In this document: positions 12,061 to 23,447 of the stretch, in pieces
Layout of the letters: each line of letters opens with the position of its first letter
Numbering within the stretch: position 1 is the first letter of the stretch
From: Phyllostachys edulis
Lineage: Eukaryota; Streptophyta; Magnoliopsida; Poales; Poaceae
Direction: 5' to 3'
NCBI GenBank assembly: GCA_036346405.1
Contig: CM070561.1
Coordinates: forward strand, 31,538,838 to 31,602,837
Length of the DNA stretch: 64,000 nucleotides
The notes under the pieces: generated by a model
Database searches by the model: none
What the model was told of the DNA's origin: nothing
The model's input: only the letters and a program-made list of their open reading frames with translations
Translations under genes and position numbers: made by a program

Positions 12061-12418
12061 TATCACAGACGGTTTTTTGTTGAAATCGTTTGTGAAGGGC
12101 TAGTATCACCAATGGTTCTATTTATAAACCATCGTGATATCGTGTATATCGTGACGGTTCTATTTACAAACCGCTTATCACGTATAGTTTGTAAATAGAA
12201 CCGCTCTATGATATTAGACGATCACGCACGCGTTTTGTTAAAACCGCTCGTGATATTAGCCCTTCATAGACAGTTTCAACAAAAAACCGTATGTGTTGTG
12301 TCTTATTACAGACGGTTTAAAAACCGTCTGTGATAACCGCCAGACAAATTCAAACGGTTCAAAAATCGTTTATGATGACGGTTCCAAACCGTCTTTGATG
12401 ATCTTGTCTGTACTAGTG
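12061..12418 (+). repeat. CACTA 3' subterminal repeats and 3' terminal inverted repeat
   Basis: Many direct and inverted copies of ATCACAGACGGTTT and its degenerate forms are packed in 350 bp, ending in GATCTTGTCTGTACTAGTG at 12418. This resembles the 3' end of the non-autonomous element at 26325 (GATCTTTTCTGTAGTAGTG). A TAGTG end is the reverse of CACTA. Three bases after it (AAA) would be the target duplication, but the matching 5' flank is out of the window. Confidence 0.85.
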
Positions 12419-12778
12419 AAAGATGGTCTCCCGCTCCAATTGTCAGTACTACACTGGATGTCAAATTTTCAGTTTGCACATTTTTACTGTTTTACTGAGC
12501 TAATTTTATAGATATTTTGACGATGATTTGATTCAGTTGCCGTGTCTCTTCACACCCGAAGTGATTGGTAGTTGGAACAGCTCATGTATTCTTCCACTCT
12601 GAAGAAGCAAGCAACAGTCTTGTACGTATAAGTTGTCAGGTGGTGATACTATTTTTGTTCCTGGTAGCTTGAATCCTCTCGTCTCCAATTAAGTTCGGTA
12701 GATTATAAGTCGCACTCGATTATAACTACAACACAGCAACCGATAAAATAAATTGCAGTTTCGTGCATCAATGTCCAG
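12419..12778. other. gene-free stretch before the tRNA gene
   Basis: Ordinary AT-moderate sequence without convincing ORFs, terminal repeats or duplications. It may be host DNA flanking the CACTA insertion. Confidence 0.4.
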
Positions 12779-12851
12779 GCCCGTCTAGCTCAGTTGGTAG
12801 AGCGCAAGGCTCTTAACCTTGTGGTCGTGGGTTCGAGCCCCACGGTGGGCG
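12779..12851 (+). tRNA. tRNA-Lys (anticodon CTT)
   Basis: A complete 73-nt nuclear tRNA. The acceptor stem is GCCCGTC against GGTGGGC with two G-T pairs and discriminator G. The D arm contains TAGCTCAGTTGGTAGAGC (box A). The anticodon stem CAAGG/CCTTG holds the loop CTCTTAA with anticodon CTT at 12812-12814. The T arm contains GGTTCGAGCCC (box B). A TTTTTT run at about 12860 is a Pol III terminator. No intron and no encoded CCA, as expected for a plant nuclear gene. It reads AAG codons in the cytosol. It looks intact and functional. Confidence 0.97.
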
Positions 12852-14171
12852 TTGCTATCTTTTTTGGGTACTCTTTTGGCGAGTAATCTCTTTTCTTCCT
12901 TGTTTACTTCATGTTAATTCGAGTGGATTTTTTTATTGCTCACTGCTTACTCTCTCTCTCAATGGAATTAACCAAGCCCCTGTACACATCACCGAATCGA
13001 TTCCTCAGACTAATCCCTCTGCTTGTGTATGCAACTCATCAGCAACTGGGTTTGCGTGTTAGTGTTACAGACTTACAGTACAAGTTTGGTACAGTCCAAG
13101 TCGGCAACAATTCTAGCCTCGTGGCAATGCCAGAACCTTCAGCAGAAGTACGCCTCGACTACGGTGCTGGTTGCAAAGATCAGGAGAAGAAAGAGACCGG
13201 ACCCTCACGGGAAAAATGCTTGAAGAATATAATGCATGTGTAATAAAACTGCAGATGTCAGTCCTCATGCATGTTTCTTAAAAAAAATATCATATCATAC
13301 TCACCATACTGTTAGCTAGTACTTACTATCTTCGCGTAGACGATCGATCGATCGATCTGATACCCTCTACAGTTAGAGTTAGTTTCATCCAATCACTACC
13401 ACATTTGATGATTGCGTGCACGGTAGATGAAGAATTAATTAACCTACAACTTCATCGGATTAACTAATAAACGAACAATTAGTCAATCGATCGATTCTTT
13501 AATTTTCTCATGCAAATCAAGCTAGCGCAGCAGCAGTAGAGCTCAGCTGGTTGACCAGCCACTGCGTGCGTGCAGAGCCGACGTGTTCGAACGGGTGTAC
13601 CAATCACGATTCACGTGACTAGCCACTGCATTTGTTTAGTTAGCTAATCAGAGGACAAATTAATTACGCTGTGTGCGATACATCTCGCCTTGGAGGGGAG
13701 CTAGGGCGAAATGCCTAAAGAAATGGCGTGGTCGGTGGTCACCTTCTTGCGTTAAAATTATTTTTTGACCAGAAACAGATAGTTCTGACCTTTTTTTTCC
13801 AAAAATTCTTCATGTAATCTGTTACTGGATCCGATGTCGCTGTTCCATTTTTTTTTTTGCGAACCATGTACAGCCTTATGGAATTTTTGGATTTGAATCG
13901 AGTTTTTAGCCTTTGGATTTGCACGCCTTTACCAAGTCTTCGGCTCCGATGAACGCCGCCGTCTCTGGTGAGCAGACGAGTGTCGAACATGAGCATCACC
14001 GCCTCCAGCAAAGCGAGCTGGAGAGTCGCCTCGTGTTAGCAACCAGCAAGAATTTTAGAGGATTCGAGAGAGCACATAATTTGGGGTAGAACATCATAGA
14101 CTTGGAGAGGAAGGGATTAGAGGATACAGAGTTCAGATGGAGCTCTACTTCTTCCACACCCCCACCTTGCC
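12852..14171. other. gene-poor stretch downstream of the tRNA
   Basis: No recognised gene. It holds a Pol III stop just after the tRNA, a (GATC)n-like run at about 13340-13358, and a poly-T at 13850-13858. ORFs here (for example 12911-13243 plus, 13739-14011 minus) have no family features I recognise, so I do not call them. It may be original low-copy host DNA. Confidence 0.4.
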
Positions 14172-14179
14172 GTCCTAAC

Positions 14180-14346
14180 TAGTGGCTTTAGGGTCAATTG
14201 ACCCCACTTTTGGCAGAACAATTCAATATAAGTGAAAATTTATATAAAATTCTAGAAAACAATGTAAAATTTATAAGAATTGGCCCTACATAACTAGATA
14301 ATCATATATTTGACACCGCAGAGTTACAATGCTAGCTCCGCCACTG
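14180..14346. mobile_element. 167-bp hAT-type MITE
   Basis: The left end reads TAGTGGCTTTAGGGTC; the right end is the inverse of CAGTGGCGGAGCTAGC. It is flanked by 8-bp near-identical sites, GTCCTAAC (14172-14179) and ATCCTAAC (14347-14354). An 8-bp duplication with CAGTGGCGGAG-like ends suggests hAT. It belongs with the element at 33386-34211, which has the same ends. Confidence 0.7.
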
Positions 14347-14539
14347 ATCCTAACCACTACTTAAGTTAAACCCACCACAACAGACACTTACAAGCCGGAT
14401 CCACACCCAAGCCAGCTGTCGAGAATACAATTCACACACGCCACCCGGATCCACCAAGCAGAGATGGAAGTCATTGTTGACGAGTGGGCCTCCCTTGCAT
14501 TTCAAGCGCACCCTTCTGCTGCTCTGTTTCCCTTCATGC

Positions 14540-16195
14540 TCTTGCCTTCTTCAGTAACTTGCTGCTGTTAACATTCTTCCCACCCTCAAACGCGGTTTGT
14601 CCCCAACCAAAGCTGTAGGGAATTGAACACGAAGTGCCTGCTTATCTTCCCAAGTCGCTAATTCTAGACTCATTCCTAACCATTGGACCGGCACTTGTGG
14701 AGTGAAAGTTGCACCTCGTTTGTACTGGCGACATTGCAGAATGGTAGTTGGTTGTTGTCCCTCTTCGTGTGACTGTGGTAGATCAGACAAGACTTGTTCT
14801 TGAGCCCCAATTTCCATTTTAGTTGGGAGACATGGATGACTAGATGGATTAAGCTTGATTCTGGTAACTTGAGTTTGTAAGCCACCGTTCCCACCCGTTG
14901 CTCAATTTGATATGGTCCATAATATCAAAATGATAGCTTTTGATTAGCACAAGGGGCAATAGATGCTTGCACATAGGGTTGGAGTTTCAGGTATACCCAT
15001 TCTCATACCTGGAACTCTCTTTCAGTGCGCTTCTTATCTACTTGATGTTTCATACGTTGTTGTGCGCGAAGCAAATGTTGATGGTATCTTTTTCCGATCT
15101 TGCAACCACTCATCCAGATCAGCTATGGCACAAGTGTCCACGCTCTCAACGCCTAGATGCCAAGGTCCATGCCCATATAACACTTGAAAAGCTGACTTTC
15201 CTAATGTTGAATGCTTTGATGTGTTGTACCATAATTCTACCAGAGAAATCCATTGAGACCATCTTGTTGGGCAACTATGCACGAAACACCGTAGTTAGGC
15301 TTCAAGACATTGATTTACACGCTCTATTTGGTCGTCTGTTTGCGGGTGGTATGATCCGAGTTGTGTTCCAATCAACCGAAAGAGTTCTTGCCAAAAGGAA
15401 CTTGTGAAGATGTGATCTCGATCAGAGACAATAGATTTTGGTAGGCCACGCTACTATGATTTCCGTAAAAAGATGAGCAAGAGTCACAAAATGAGCGTAC
15501 CGAGAGAACTTATCAACTATCTGCCACACATGATCATGGACTGGAAATGGTTGCATTAGTCCTAGATACCGGCTCCTCTTTGGCTTGGCTTGTTGATGAA
15601 TTGAACATTGAGCCACAAAGAGCTTCACATCTTTTTTCATTTGTGGCTAGGCAAACAACTTTCTGATGCATGCATAAGTCACAGGAAACCTAGAATGACC
15701 TCCTGCGGCGATATCATGGAGTGCTCTCATGATTTTGCTATGCGATGCAGTATTACCTCCCAACCATATTCTGTTGTTAAAGCGAATAATCCCATCCTTT
15801 AGCTAAAAAGGTCCCACCGTTGCCTTGATTACCAATTTTGCCAGCAACTTACGAGTTTGTTCATCTTGTTTATATCCTGTCACAACCTCATCAAGCCAAA
15901 TAGGTTTATGAGGTGGACAACACACACAATTCATTATGTTCATCATGCATTCTTCTAGATAACGCATCTGTGGCATGGTTATCTTGTCCCTTCTTGTACA
16001 CAATGCGATACTGAAGGCCCAAAAGTTTAGTTAGTGCCATGTGCTGTCAAGGAGTACTTAATCTTTGGTCATCCAAATGTGTCAAACTGCGTTGACCAGT
16101 CATGATAAGGAATTTGCCATGCTGCAAATATGGACGCCACCGATCAACTGCCATGAGTATGACTAGGCACTCTTTCTCACATGTGGATAGGCCCC
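14540..16195 (-). pseudogene. Ty3/gypsy pol fragment (RNase H to integrase tail), chromovirus-like
   Basis: The minus strand reads, high to low: RNase H remnants about 16170-16000 (KECLVILMAVDRWRPYLQHG, RSLTHLDDQ, LLGLQYRIVYKKG); the linker with IWLDEVVTGY (15900s); and a zinc-finger region with KKDVKLFVAQCSIHQQAK (15640-15560). The integrase core follows (SIVSDRD near 15420, then GSYHPQTD near 15350, then WISLVELWYNTSKHSTLGKS near 15240-15190). The C-terminal part has VAYKLKLPESSLIHLVIHVS and a WLGMSLELATWEDKQALRVQ end (14900-14600), like the degraded chromodomain end of chromoviruses. RT, protease, gag and clear LTRs are absent. Several frameshifts. It is 5'-truncated at about 16195. Confidence 0.85.
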
Positions 16196-16429
16196 TGTTT
16201 TTTTGGTCCCAAGGCTTTACTAAGAAAAGCTTTCAATGACGAACTGCCGATTAAAGTTCGGCAAGGCCAAAACGGACTAGCAAAGGGAGTGGGTAGAGGT
16301 GGATGACAGCCACCAAAAGGTGGGGCCTAGGCCCACCAGTCAGCGACAGCAAAGGAAGGCAATGGAGAGAAAGCACATTCGACGGAAAGACGCTTTTGCG
16401 CAAAGGAAGCGAAGAAAACTGACGAAGAT

Positions 16430-17044
16430 TGTTGAATTATTTGGATATACCTTTATTCGAAAGTAATTTGGATCCTCTATTAGGCCCAAATTAGCTTTCT
16501 GGACACAGGATTAATTACGCAGTCAGAAGGTGGACCCAAAAACCTTCCATTCAGACCATTCTAGGACCTCTCCCCTGAAGGTCATTTTGGACCACTCCAA
16601 GACCTCTCTCTTGGAGAGATCTCTTCGGACCATCCCAGGACCTCTCCCCAATAGAGGAGGTCCTCAAAGACGGTTACCCACGTGTGGTTAATTACAACCC
16701 ACATAGAGAAGATATTGGTCGTTACATCCGGAGACACAGCGGTCATCATGAAGGGACACAATGATTGGCTTAAAGGGACACGACCATTGACGTGAAGAGG
16801 TGCTACTGCAATCAACTGCCGACGCTTGTAGAACTATAAAAGCCTCGCCTATGTGCCTTTGTAAGATAGAGTCTGATCCAAGCCCTAATCCACGTGTATT
16901 CATAGTCATTTTCCTTGTAATTAGATTATACTCTTTGCAATATACATCACCGTTTTGAGTCCTTTGGCGAATGAAGAGCAATCTCTATTTTTTTGTTTAA
17001 ATTCTTGTTTTTCCATTTTGTGACGAGAGTCCCAAACGACGACA
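16430..17044 (+). repeat. putative 5' LTR of the Tat-lineage element
   Basis: The right edge is firm: ...GACGACA, a GC spacer, then the PBS TGGCGCCGTCCGTAGGGA. The left edge at TGTTGAATTATTTGG is a guess because there is no second LTR to compare. It contains tandem variants of GGACCTCTCCCC (16560-16670), a TATA-like CTATAAAAGCC (16833-16843) and a TTGTAAT-type polyadenylation region near 16915. Confidence 0.55.
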
Positions 17045-17046
17045 GC

Positions 17047-17064
17047 TGGCGCCGTCCGTAGGGA
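17047..17064 (+). other. primer binding site
   Basis: TGGCGCCGTCCGTAGGGA two bases after the LTR end; same core as the site at 3112-3129. Confidence 0.75.
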
Positions 17065-17119
17065 TCGTTGTCATCATTTTTGCCGACTCAGTTCTGGTAA
17101 TGTATCTTGTGCTTTACTC

Positions 17120-19040
17120 ATGAATCAAAACTTGCCTACGTGGAGAGAAGAAAGCATCCTCGGCATTTTTTACTACGATGATAACATGGAGAAAAACTTC
17201 ATCCTCGTATCCGGCAATGCCCATGGTTCCTCCAGGGCCATTGCAGAGGCACCGTCGCCCACTAAGTCTGCATCCGTTGGCTCCACGATGACCATGCCTT
17301 TGTCCACAAGTGCCGCTGTGGACGAGTACTATCCCGAGCCTGTCTCCCTTAGAGCAGGAGATTCAGAAGGTTTTTAGAGCCCAACGTACCATGATGATCT
17401 CGCTGGCAGCCTCCACACTGAAGGCTTGGAGTGAACATCTGGGGAAAATATTCTCTTCACCCTAAAATACAACTCGTCTTCTTCCTCAAAGGACGATGGC
17501 TTGTTCACCCCTTCCGCCTGTTATGGCGGTCATCAGGTCGTCACGGTCGGTGGCAATCAACCCAATCCCGGCGATAATCTCGAAGCATCAGGGCAACGTC
17601 AAGAACGGAAAGAGAGGGAATGCCTCCAACGAGAGGAAGAGGCCCAACAAGCCGAGATACGTGCCACCACACAAGCGCATATCTCGCAGGTTCGCGACCA
17701 CTACTATCGAGACGCCCCTGGCTCCTCAACGAGGGCGCCGCCACAGGCGATGCATATGCCACCGCCGCGGGCAACGATGGTAAGACATCCAAATGCCTTA
17801 CCAACCCCTATGCAGGAGGACTCCCCTAAAGAGCGCATTCGCTACATAGAAAGTGCCATTGCACGCCCTCCAGAAGGATTAACTCCGGAACAAGAAATGC
17901 AAGTAATGCGTGCTACGCACAAGTGCTACCAGATGTGACAGAGAATATTTCCACCCCGATCACCCACTGTGCTTTCCCAAACAGACTTACACCTAGAAGG
18001 GTCCTCGATTGGACGCCGAAGGCAAAGCCGAAATTATAGTGCTTCTGGTCGTTATGTTCAAGGCCAAGGTGAGCACGATAACCATTTTTCGGGGCGTGAT
18101 AGACATCCCAGATCTCCTGCTGGATGAAATAATCTTCATAATGTACGATAATGTGTTGGACCTTATGCAGGTTGCAAGGCTTTTTTCTCGGACTAAGAGA
18201 TGTTATCTGGCCGGAGAAGTTCAAGCTAGAAAATATAGAAAATTTTGACAAAACGCAAAACCCATCAGAGTTCCTCTAAGTCTATACTACTGCCATTTAG
18301 GCTGCTGGAGGCGATGATATGGTAATAACTAATTATTTGCCTATGGTTCTAAAGGGTTCCGCTAGGACCTGGCTATTCAACCAGCCCGAGGGATCCATAC
18401 ATAATTGGTAGATGCTTTGTAATACATTACAAAGTAACTTCAAAAGTTGTTATGCAAAACCGGAGAAGGAGGGTGATTTGCATCGGCTTTGCCAAACCCC
18501 TGACGAAAATTACGATAGTTTGTAAAGCGTTTCATAGAAGTCCGTAATATTATCCCAAATATTTCTGATGATTCTGTGATTCGAGCTTTTAAACAGGCAG
18601 TGAGATATCGAAGGTTTACAGAGGACCTCAACATCAATCCGCCTAGGTCTATGTCAAAACTTTTCAACATGGTTGATCGGTACTCTAATGCCAATGAGGT
18701 AGTAGAGTGGAACCGAATGGTGGACAAGGGGACCACCCCTCCTCAGCCAGGCCTCGAGGATGTCAAAGAAAAGAAGTCCAAGAGGTCCAAAGGCTCTACA
18801 AGCGGCAGAGGAAAACCCAAGAAGGAGAAGAGGAGATCCAAGCAGTCCACCAGGGAGGTCCAAGCAGTCCACCAGCGATCGCCCTATGACAAAAACAAAG
18901 ATCCTTGGACCAAAAGGAGGCAAGGAAATCGTTCAAATAACCATACTGCCCCACAATATGCGAATACGACTAGGAGCAATGAGCGCTGGTACCCATTGCA
19001 TAAAGTCCCTGGTCATGACCTCTGCAACTGCCGTACTTAG
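17120..19040 (+). pseudogene. gag of the Tat-lineage element, frameshifted
   Basis: 17501-17938 encodes a charged coiled-coil-like N-terminal segment ending IRYIESAIARPPEGLTPEQE. About 18270-18470 carries the gag core in broken frames (TWLFNQPEGSIHNW, then KPEKEGDLHRLCQTPDE). 18576-19040 is open and reads VIRAFKQAVRYRRF, NINPPRSMSKLFNMVDRYSN, a Lys/Arg-rich nucleic-acid-binding stretch and RWYPLHKVPGHDLCNCRT, the C-terminal knuckle-like motif of this family. A 17120-17377 ORF before it is not recognised. Frame breaks and an internal TAG near 18410 rule out an intact Gag. Confidence 0.78.
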
Positions 19041-19330
19041 TAGAAGCAGATGGAGGAATACTACGATGGGAAAGGTTCAATGCCTATCCCACCAAAAGAT
19101 GGTGGACCACTAGTGGTCCAAAACAATGACAAGGACACGGAAATGCTGTTTCAAAGGATGGATCACCACGTCAATGTTATTTACGAGGTTCGGCCGCCTA
19201 CACCTCCAAACGGTAGTACAAGGCGACATGAAGGGACGTCAACGATGTTGAGATCCCACCTAGTCGTCCAGAATACCCCAAGTGGTCAGAGACCTCCCTG
19301 ACCTTCACTAAGGAGGACGTCTCTAAATGT

Positions 19331-19900
19331 ATGTCCACTTCTCGTAAATTACGTTTAGTAGTTTCCCCTACCATAAGTAATTGTAGAGCAGGGAGAATAT
19401 TGATAGATAGTGGTAGTTCATTAGACCTGTTATTTATTAATACCTTAGATGAGATACAAATTTCTCGTTCTAAGATTAAACCAATGATGAGTCCCATTTA
19501 TGGGATAGTGCCAAGTATGTCTGTTACACCAATAGGGCAAGTAGTGTTACCAGTAACCTTCTGTACAGCTATTAATTTTTGAACTGGATTGATCACTTTC
19601 GAAGTGGTTGATTTTGAGTCTGCCTATAATGCAATTTTGGGAAGACCATCTCTAACAAAGTTCATAGCAGCTACACACCACGCCTACCAGAAGATCAAGA
19701 TCCCTGGTACAAAGGGCGTAATTGTGGTGCAAGGTGACTAGGGCGTCGCATTTTCATGTGATCATAAGTCTCTAGAACTTGTCGATCAGTTACCTATGAA
19801 AGATCTTATTTTAGAGGATAAAACAGGGAAGGCCGTGAAAGTTAAGGCTACTTCTCAACCTAATGAGTAAGTAAAGATAGTACCACTCACCCCGAAGACT
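19331..19900 (+). pseudogene. aspartic protease of the Tat-lineage element
   Basis: The active-site region reads RILIDSGSSLDLLFINTLDE, with the catalytic D-S-G intact (19400-19450). It continues with IGQVVLPVTF, then a TGA at 19579 and remnants VVDFESAYNAILGRPSLTKF and IPGTKGVIVVQG. Protease of this class cuts the Gag-Pol polyprotein inside the particle. The stop and later frame changes make it a relic. Confidence 0.82.
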
Positions 19901-20007
19901 AATCCAAGACAATCCGGTTTGGCGAGGGATTAAGTGAGAAATAGGAAGACAAGCTCTTCACCTTCCTCCAAGCCAACTCGGATGTCTTTGCGTGGAAGCC
20001 ATTTGAT

Positions 20008-21836
20008 ATGCCCGGAGTCCCAAGGGAGGTGATTGAGCACAGGCTAGCCATTCAGCCTGAGAAAAAACTAGTCAAACAAAGACTGAGACGCTTCGTCCTG
20101 GATCATCAAGAAGCTATCAGAGCAGAGCTCGATAAGCTCCTCAAAGCTGGTTTCATTCGGGAGGTAGATCACCTCGAATGGCTTGCAAATCTGGTCCTGG
20201 TCAAGAAATCTAATGGTAAGTGGTGCATGTGCGTAGATTTTACCAGTTTAAATATTGCTTGTCCAAAGGATGACTTCCCTTTGCCTCGTATTGATCAGTT
20301 AGTTGGGTCTACTGCGGGTTGCGAACTGATAAGTTTTCTTGATGCTTATTCTGGATACCATCAGATCAGCATGGCAAAAGAAGATGAAGAAAATATAGCC
20401 TTCATCACACCCATCAGCGTCTACTGCTATGTCAAGATTTCGTTTGGGTTAAAAAATGCTGGAGCTACGTACCAGCGTTTAATGCAAAAAAAACCTTCAG
20501 CAGTCAGCTAAGACGTAATTTAGAGGCCTATGTAGATGACCTTGTTGTAAAAAGTAGTACTAAGTATGACCATTTGATGGATCTTGCAGAGACCTTCAAA
20601 AATGTAAACAAACATGGAATAAAGCTTAATCCTAGCAAGTTGCTTGGTTTCCTTGTTTGTTCTCGTGGGATTGAAGTTAATCCCGAGAAAATTCGAGCCA
20701 TTGAACAATTATGACCACCGTCCACTGTGAAGGGGGGTCCAAGCATTAACTGGTCGAATGGCGGCTCTTAGTCGTTTTATTTCTCGATCAAGCGAACGTG
20801 GTTTACCTTTCTTTAAGGTGATTTGCAAGAGTAATAAAAAGTTTCAATGATCCGAAGAAGCCGACAAAGCCTTGAAAGCTTAAAAGCTTATCTTTTAAAT
20901 CCTCCAGTATTGGTTTCACCTTTAAAGGGTGAACCTTTACTTGTTTACTTGGCAGCAACGCCAAATGTGGTCAGTGCAGTACTTATCGCAGAAAGGAAAG
21001 GATCTTAACAACCCATATACTATGTAAGTGAGGTCTTACATGGACTGAAGGAAAGATATCATAAGGTCCAAAAGCTAATTTATGCTCTTCTAATGACTTC
21101 CAAAAAAATTGAGACATTATTTTCAATCTCACAAATCACAATACCTTCATCTTTTCTTTTTGGAAATATACTTCATAACCAAGAAGTGATAGGTCGCATA
21201 GCCAAGTGGGCAGTAGAATTTGGAGAATTCAATCTTCATTTTACTGCCTGAATGACCATAAAAATCCAAGTCCTGGCTGACTTTATGGCTAAATGGATGA
21301 ACACTGAGGATCAATCTCAAATAAGTCTAGTGCCAGACGATGATTCGACACTCTATTTTGATGGTTCCTACGAGCTTAAAGGCTCAGGGGCTGGGATTTT
21401 GTTGATAACACCACAAGATGATCAACTTCAGTATGTCATATAATTTCTGTTCCCTGCCACTAATAATGTGGCAGAGTATGAAGGACTTCTAGCCAGGCTT
21501 CGAGCAACCAAATCCCTCGGAGTCCGTTGGCTATTAGAGAAGGTAGATTTGCAATTAGTCATAAACCAGGTAGCAAAGGAATATAGATGTTCTGATGAGA
21601 TAATGGCTCAATACCTGGGTGAAGCGAGAAAGTTGGAAAAACACTTAGGGACTTCGAAGTCCAACATATACCGCACAAGAAAAACTCCTCAGCGGACCAA
21701 TTATCAAAATTGGGTTCCTCATGAACACCTATTCCTACAGTGTTTTTTTGAATACCTTACAAAACCTTCAATAGAAACGGGTTCGATTACCTCAGAGGTC
21801 AGAGTCATCAAGCAAGATGTGGAGTGGATAAAATGA
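20008..21836 (+). pseudogene. reverse transcriptase plus two RNase H domains, broken
   Basis: 20008-20511 is the RT N-terminal half: EVIEHRLAIQPEKKLVKQRL, GFIREVDHLEWLANLVLVKK, CVDFTSLNIACPKDDFPLPR, then FLDAYSGYHQISM. The frame is lost at a run of eight A near 20484. It resumes with the YVDD catalytic box at 20529-20540 and GIKLNPSKLLGFLVCSRGIE. RNase H follows in scraps (20870-21250). A second, archaeal-type RNase H starts with LYFDGSYELKGSGAGILLIT (21348-21410), has a stop at 21441 and goes on NVAEYEGLLARLRATKSLGV to 21836. The tandem RNase H pair is typical of the Tat lineage. At least four inactivating changes. Confidence 0.88.
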
Positions 21837-21839
21837 TTG

Positions 21840-23052
21840 ATCACTTATCTCGCATCAGGGACATTGCCCGATGATCCTCAACAGAAGGATAGGTTAATTC
21901 GAAGAGCACACATGTACAAGCTGGTCGAAGAAAGAGAGTATATGATGTTCTTATGCGTTGCATATCCCAAGACTCTGGGATAAAATTACTAAAAGAAATC
22001 CATAGAGGCTTGTGTGGTACACATGCATCCTATAGAACCTTGGTTGGCAAAGCTTTTCAGCAAGGATATTACTGGCCCACCGCTCTACAAGATGACATGC
22101 ACCTTGTTAAGATCTGTGAGTAGTGTCAGTTCCATGCTAGGCAAGTGCACCAGCCATCTTACCAATTACAGACCATTCCCTTGTCATGACCTTTTTCTAC
22201 TTGGAGCATTGATATAGTAGGACCATTACCACAAGCACCCAATGGGTATAAATTCTTGTTTGTGGCCATTGATACATTCACTAAGTGGATAAAAGCTAAG
22301 CCAGTCGTTCATATAACGACTACGGTAGCAAAGAAATTCCTTGTGTGAAGCATTGTTACAAGATTTGGAGTACCCAGTCGTCTTATCACACACAACGGGG
22401 GCCATTTTATTAGTGACGTGTTTCAAGATTATTGCGATGAAATTGGCACTAAAATCTGCTTTGTTTTCGTGGCACATCCACAAAGCAATGGAGCAATAGA
22501 AAGGGCCAATTGTCAGATTATGCAAGGTATATAAAAAAGAGAGTTTTCAATCGCCTTAGGGCATGCTCGAAGAATTGGATGGAAGAGCTCTTCTCTGTCC
22601 TATGGGCATTGCGCACTACTACCAGTAGAGCAACTGATAAAACACCATTCACACTAGTCTATGGTGCGGAAACAGTGTTACCTAGCGAGATTCAACTAGG
22701 TTCAACACGTATAGACCTCCTAGATTAAATAAATCAAGGAGATTTGCGTGAAGACGACATCAATATGCTGAAAGAAAGACGTGATCAAGCACTATTAAAT
22801 TCGGCTGTCTATCTGCAAGGGCTGAGACACTACTATAATAGAAATGTTCGTCCAAGAATGCTTCATGTGGGTGACCTGGTCCTAAGATGAATCCAGAACC
22901 AAGCCAACTTAAATAAGTTGTCCTCTAAATGGGAGAGTCCATATACTGTAGTCTCTGTCACTAGGCCCGGATCAGTTAGATTAGCCATGGAGAATGTTCA
23001 TGTTTTATCTAACACATGGAACATTGAACATCTTCGAAAATTCTATGTATAA
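21840..23052 (+). pseudogene. integrase of the Tat-lineage element, broken
   Basis: About 22000-22130 in shifting frames gives GLCGTHASYRTLVGKAFQQG, YYWPTALQDD and CEYCQFHARQ, the zinc-binding region. 22205-22500 gives WSIDIVGPLPQAPNGYKFLF (first catalytic Asp), KWIKAKPVVHITT, VTRFGVPSRLITHNGGHFIS (Asp replaced: LITHNG where LITDNG is usual) and AHPQSNGAIERAN (Glu). 22510-22728 gives RTTTSRATDKTPFTLVYGAE. The C-terminal region ends WNIEHLRKFYV and a TAA at 23050-23052. Stops and frameshifts plus the Asp-to-His change at the second catalytic position make it inactive. Confidence 0.85.
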
Positions 23053-23435
23053 GTATCTTTTTTCCATATTATATAAATTCAATTGTCGTTTTACTGTCAG
23101 TATCATATTAATTTTTTTGGCATGATTTTTTTTGTATCTTTTCGCATACATGATCACCATCTTTTCTGTCGTTTACTTAAGTGCCTACGGTTGATCAATT
23201 TTGCTAATAGGTCATAGTGTCTTTACTTATCAAATGACCATCGGTGTACATTTGGAAAATGACAACTGTTTGGGACCTCTTCTATAAGCCAACTCTTATT
23301 GCATAAGAATCCAACAGTTTGACTTCATCTTCCTGAATACACACTGGTCCGAATCATTGATTTTGTAACAAATATTTTGGTCCTAAAGTATTTTTTCACC
23401 CGAAACACTTCTCTTATTGCCGGACACAGTGTTCT

Positions 23436-23447
23436 AGGCAGGGGGCT
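23436..23447 (+). other. polypurine-tract-like sequence after pol
   Basis: AGGCAGGGGGCT lies 385 bp after the integrase stop. It resembles the GGGGGCTA tract next to the 3' LTR of the related element at 62132. No LTR starts directly behind it here; the antisense gene follows instead. It could be an internal second tract or chance. Confidence 0.4.

Larger units (their letters stand above)
3847..12418 (+). mobile_element. CACTA (En/Spm) transposon, 5' end missing
   Basis: This contains, in order on the plus strand, a TNP2-like transposase pseudogene (3990-6210), internal subterminal-type repeats (6230-6645), and a second gene with Transposase_24-like and Ulp1-like parts (8812-11845). Subterminal repeats with the ACAGACGGTT motif follow from 12061. 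The 3' terminus reads ATCTTGTCTGTACTAGTG, the inverse of a CACTAGTACAG end. The 5' terminus is not in the window because the gypsy element at 1-3846 interrupts it. Gene order, transposase then the second gene, is that of known plant CACTA elements. Every coding part has frameshifts. Confidence 0.85.

Noticed and set aside
13739..14011. 90-codon minus ORF near the tRNA
   Set aside because: Low-complexity Lys/Arg content from a poly-T stretch; no family resemblance.
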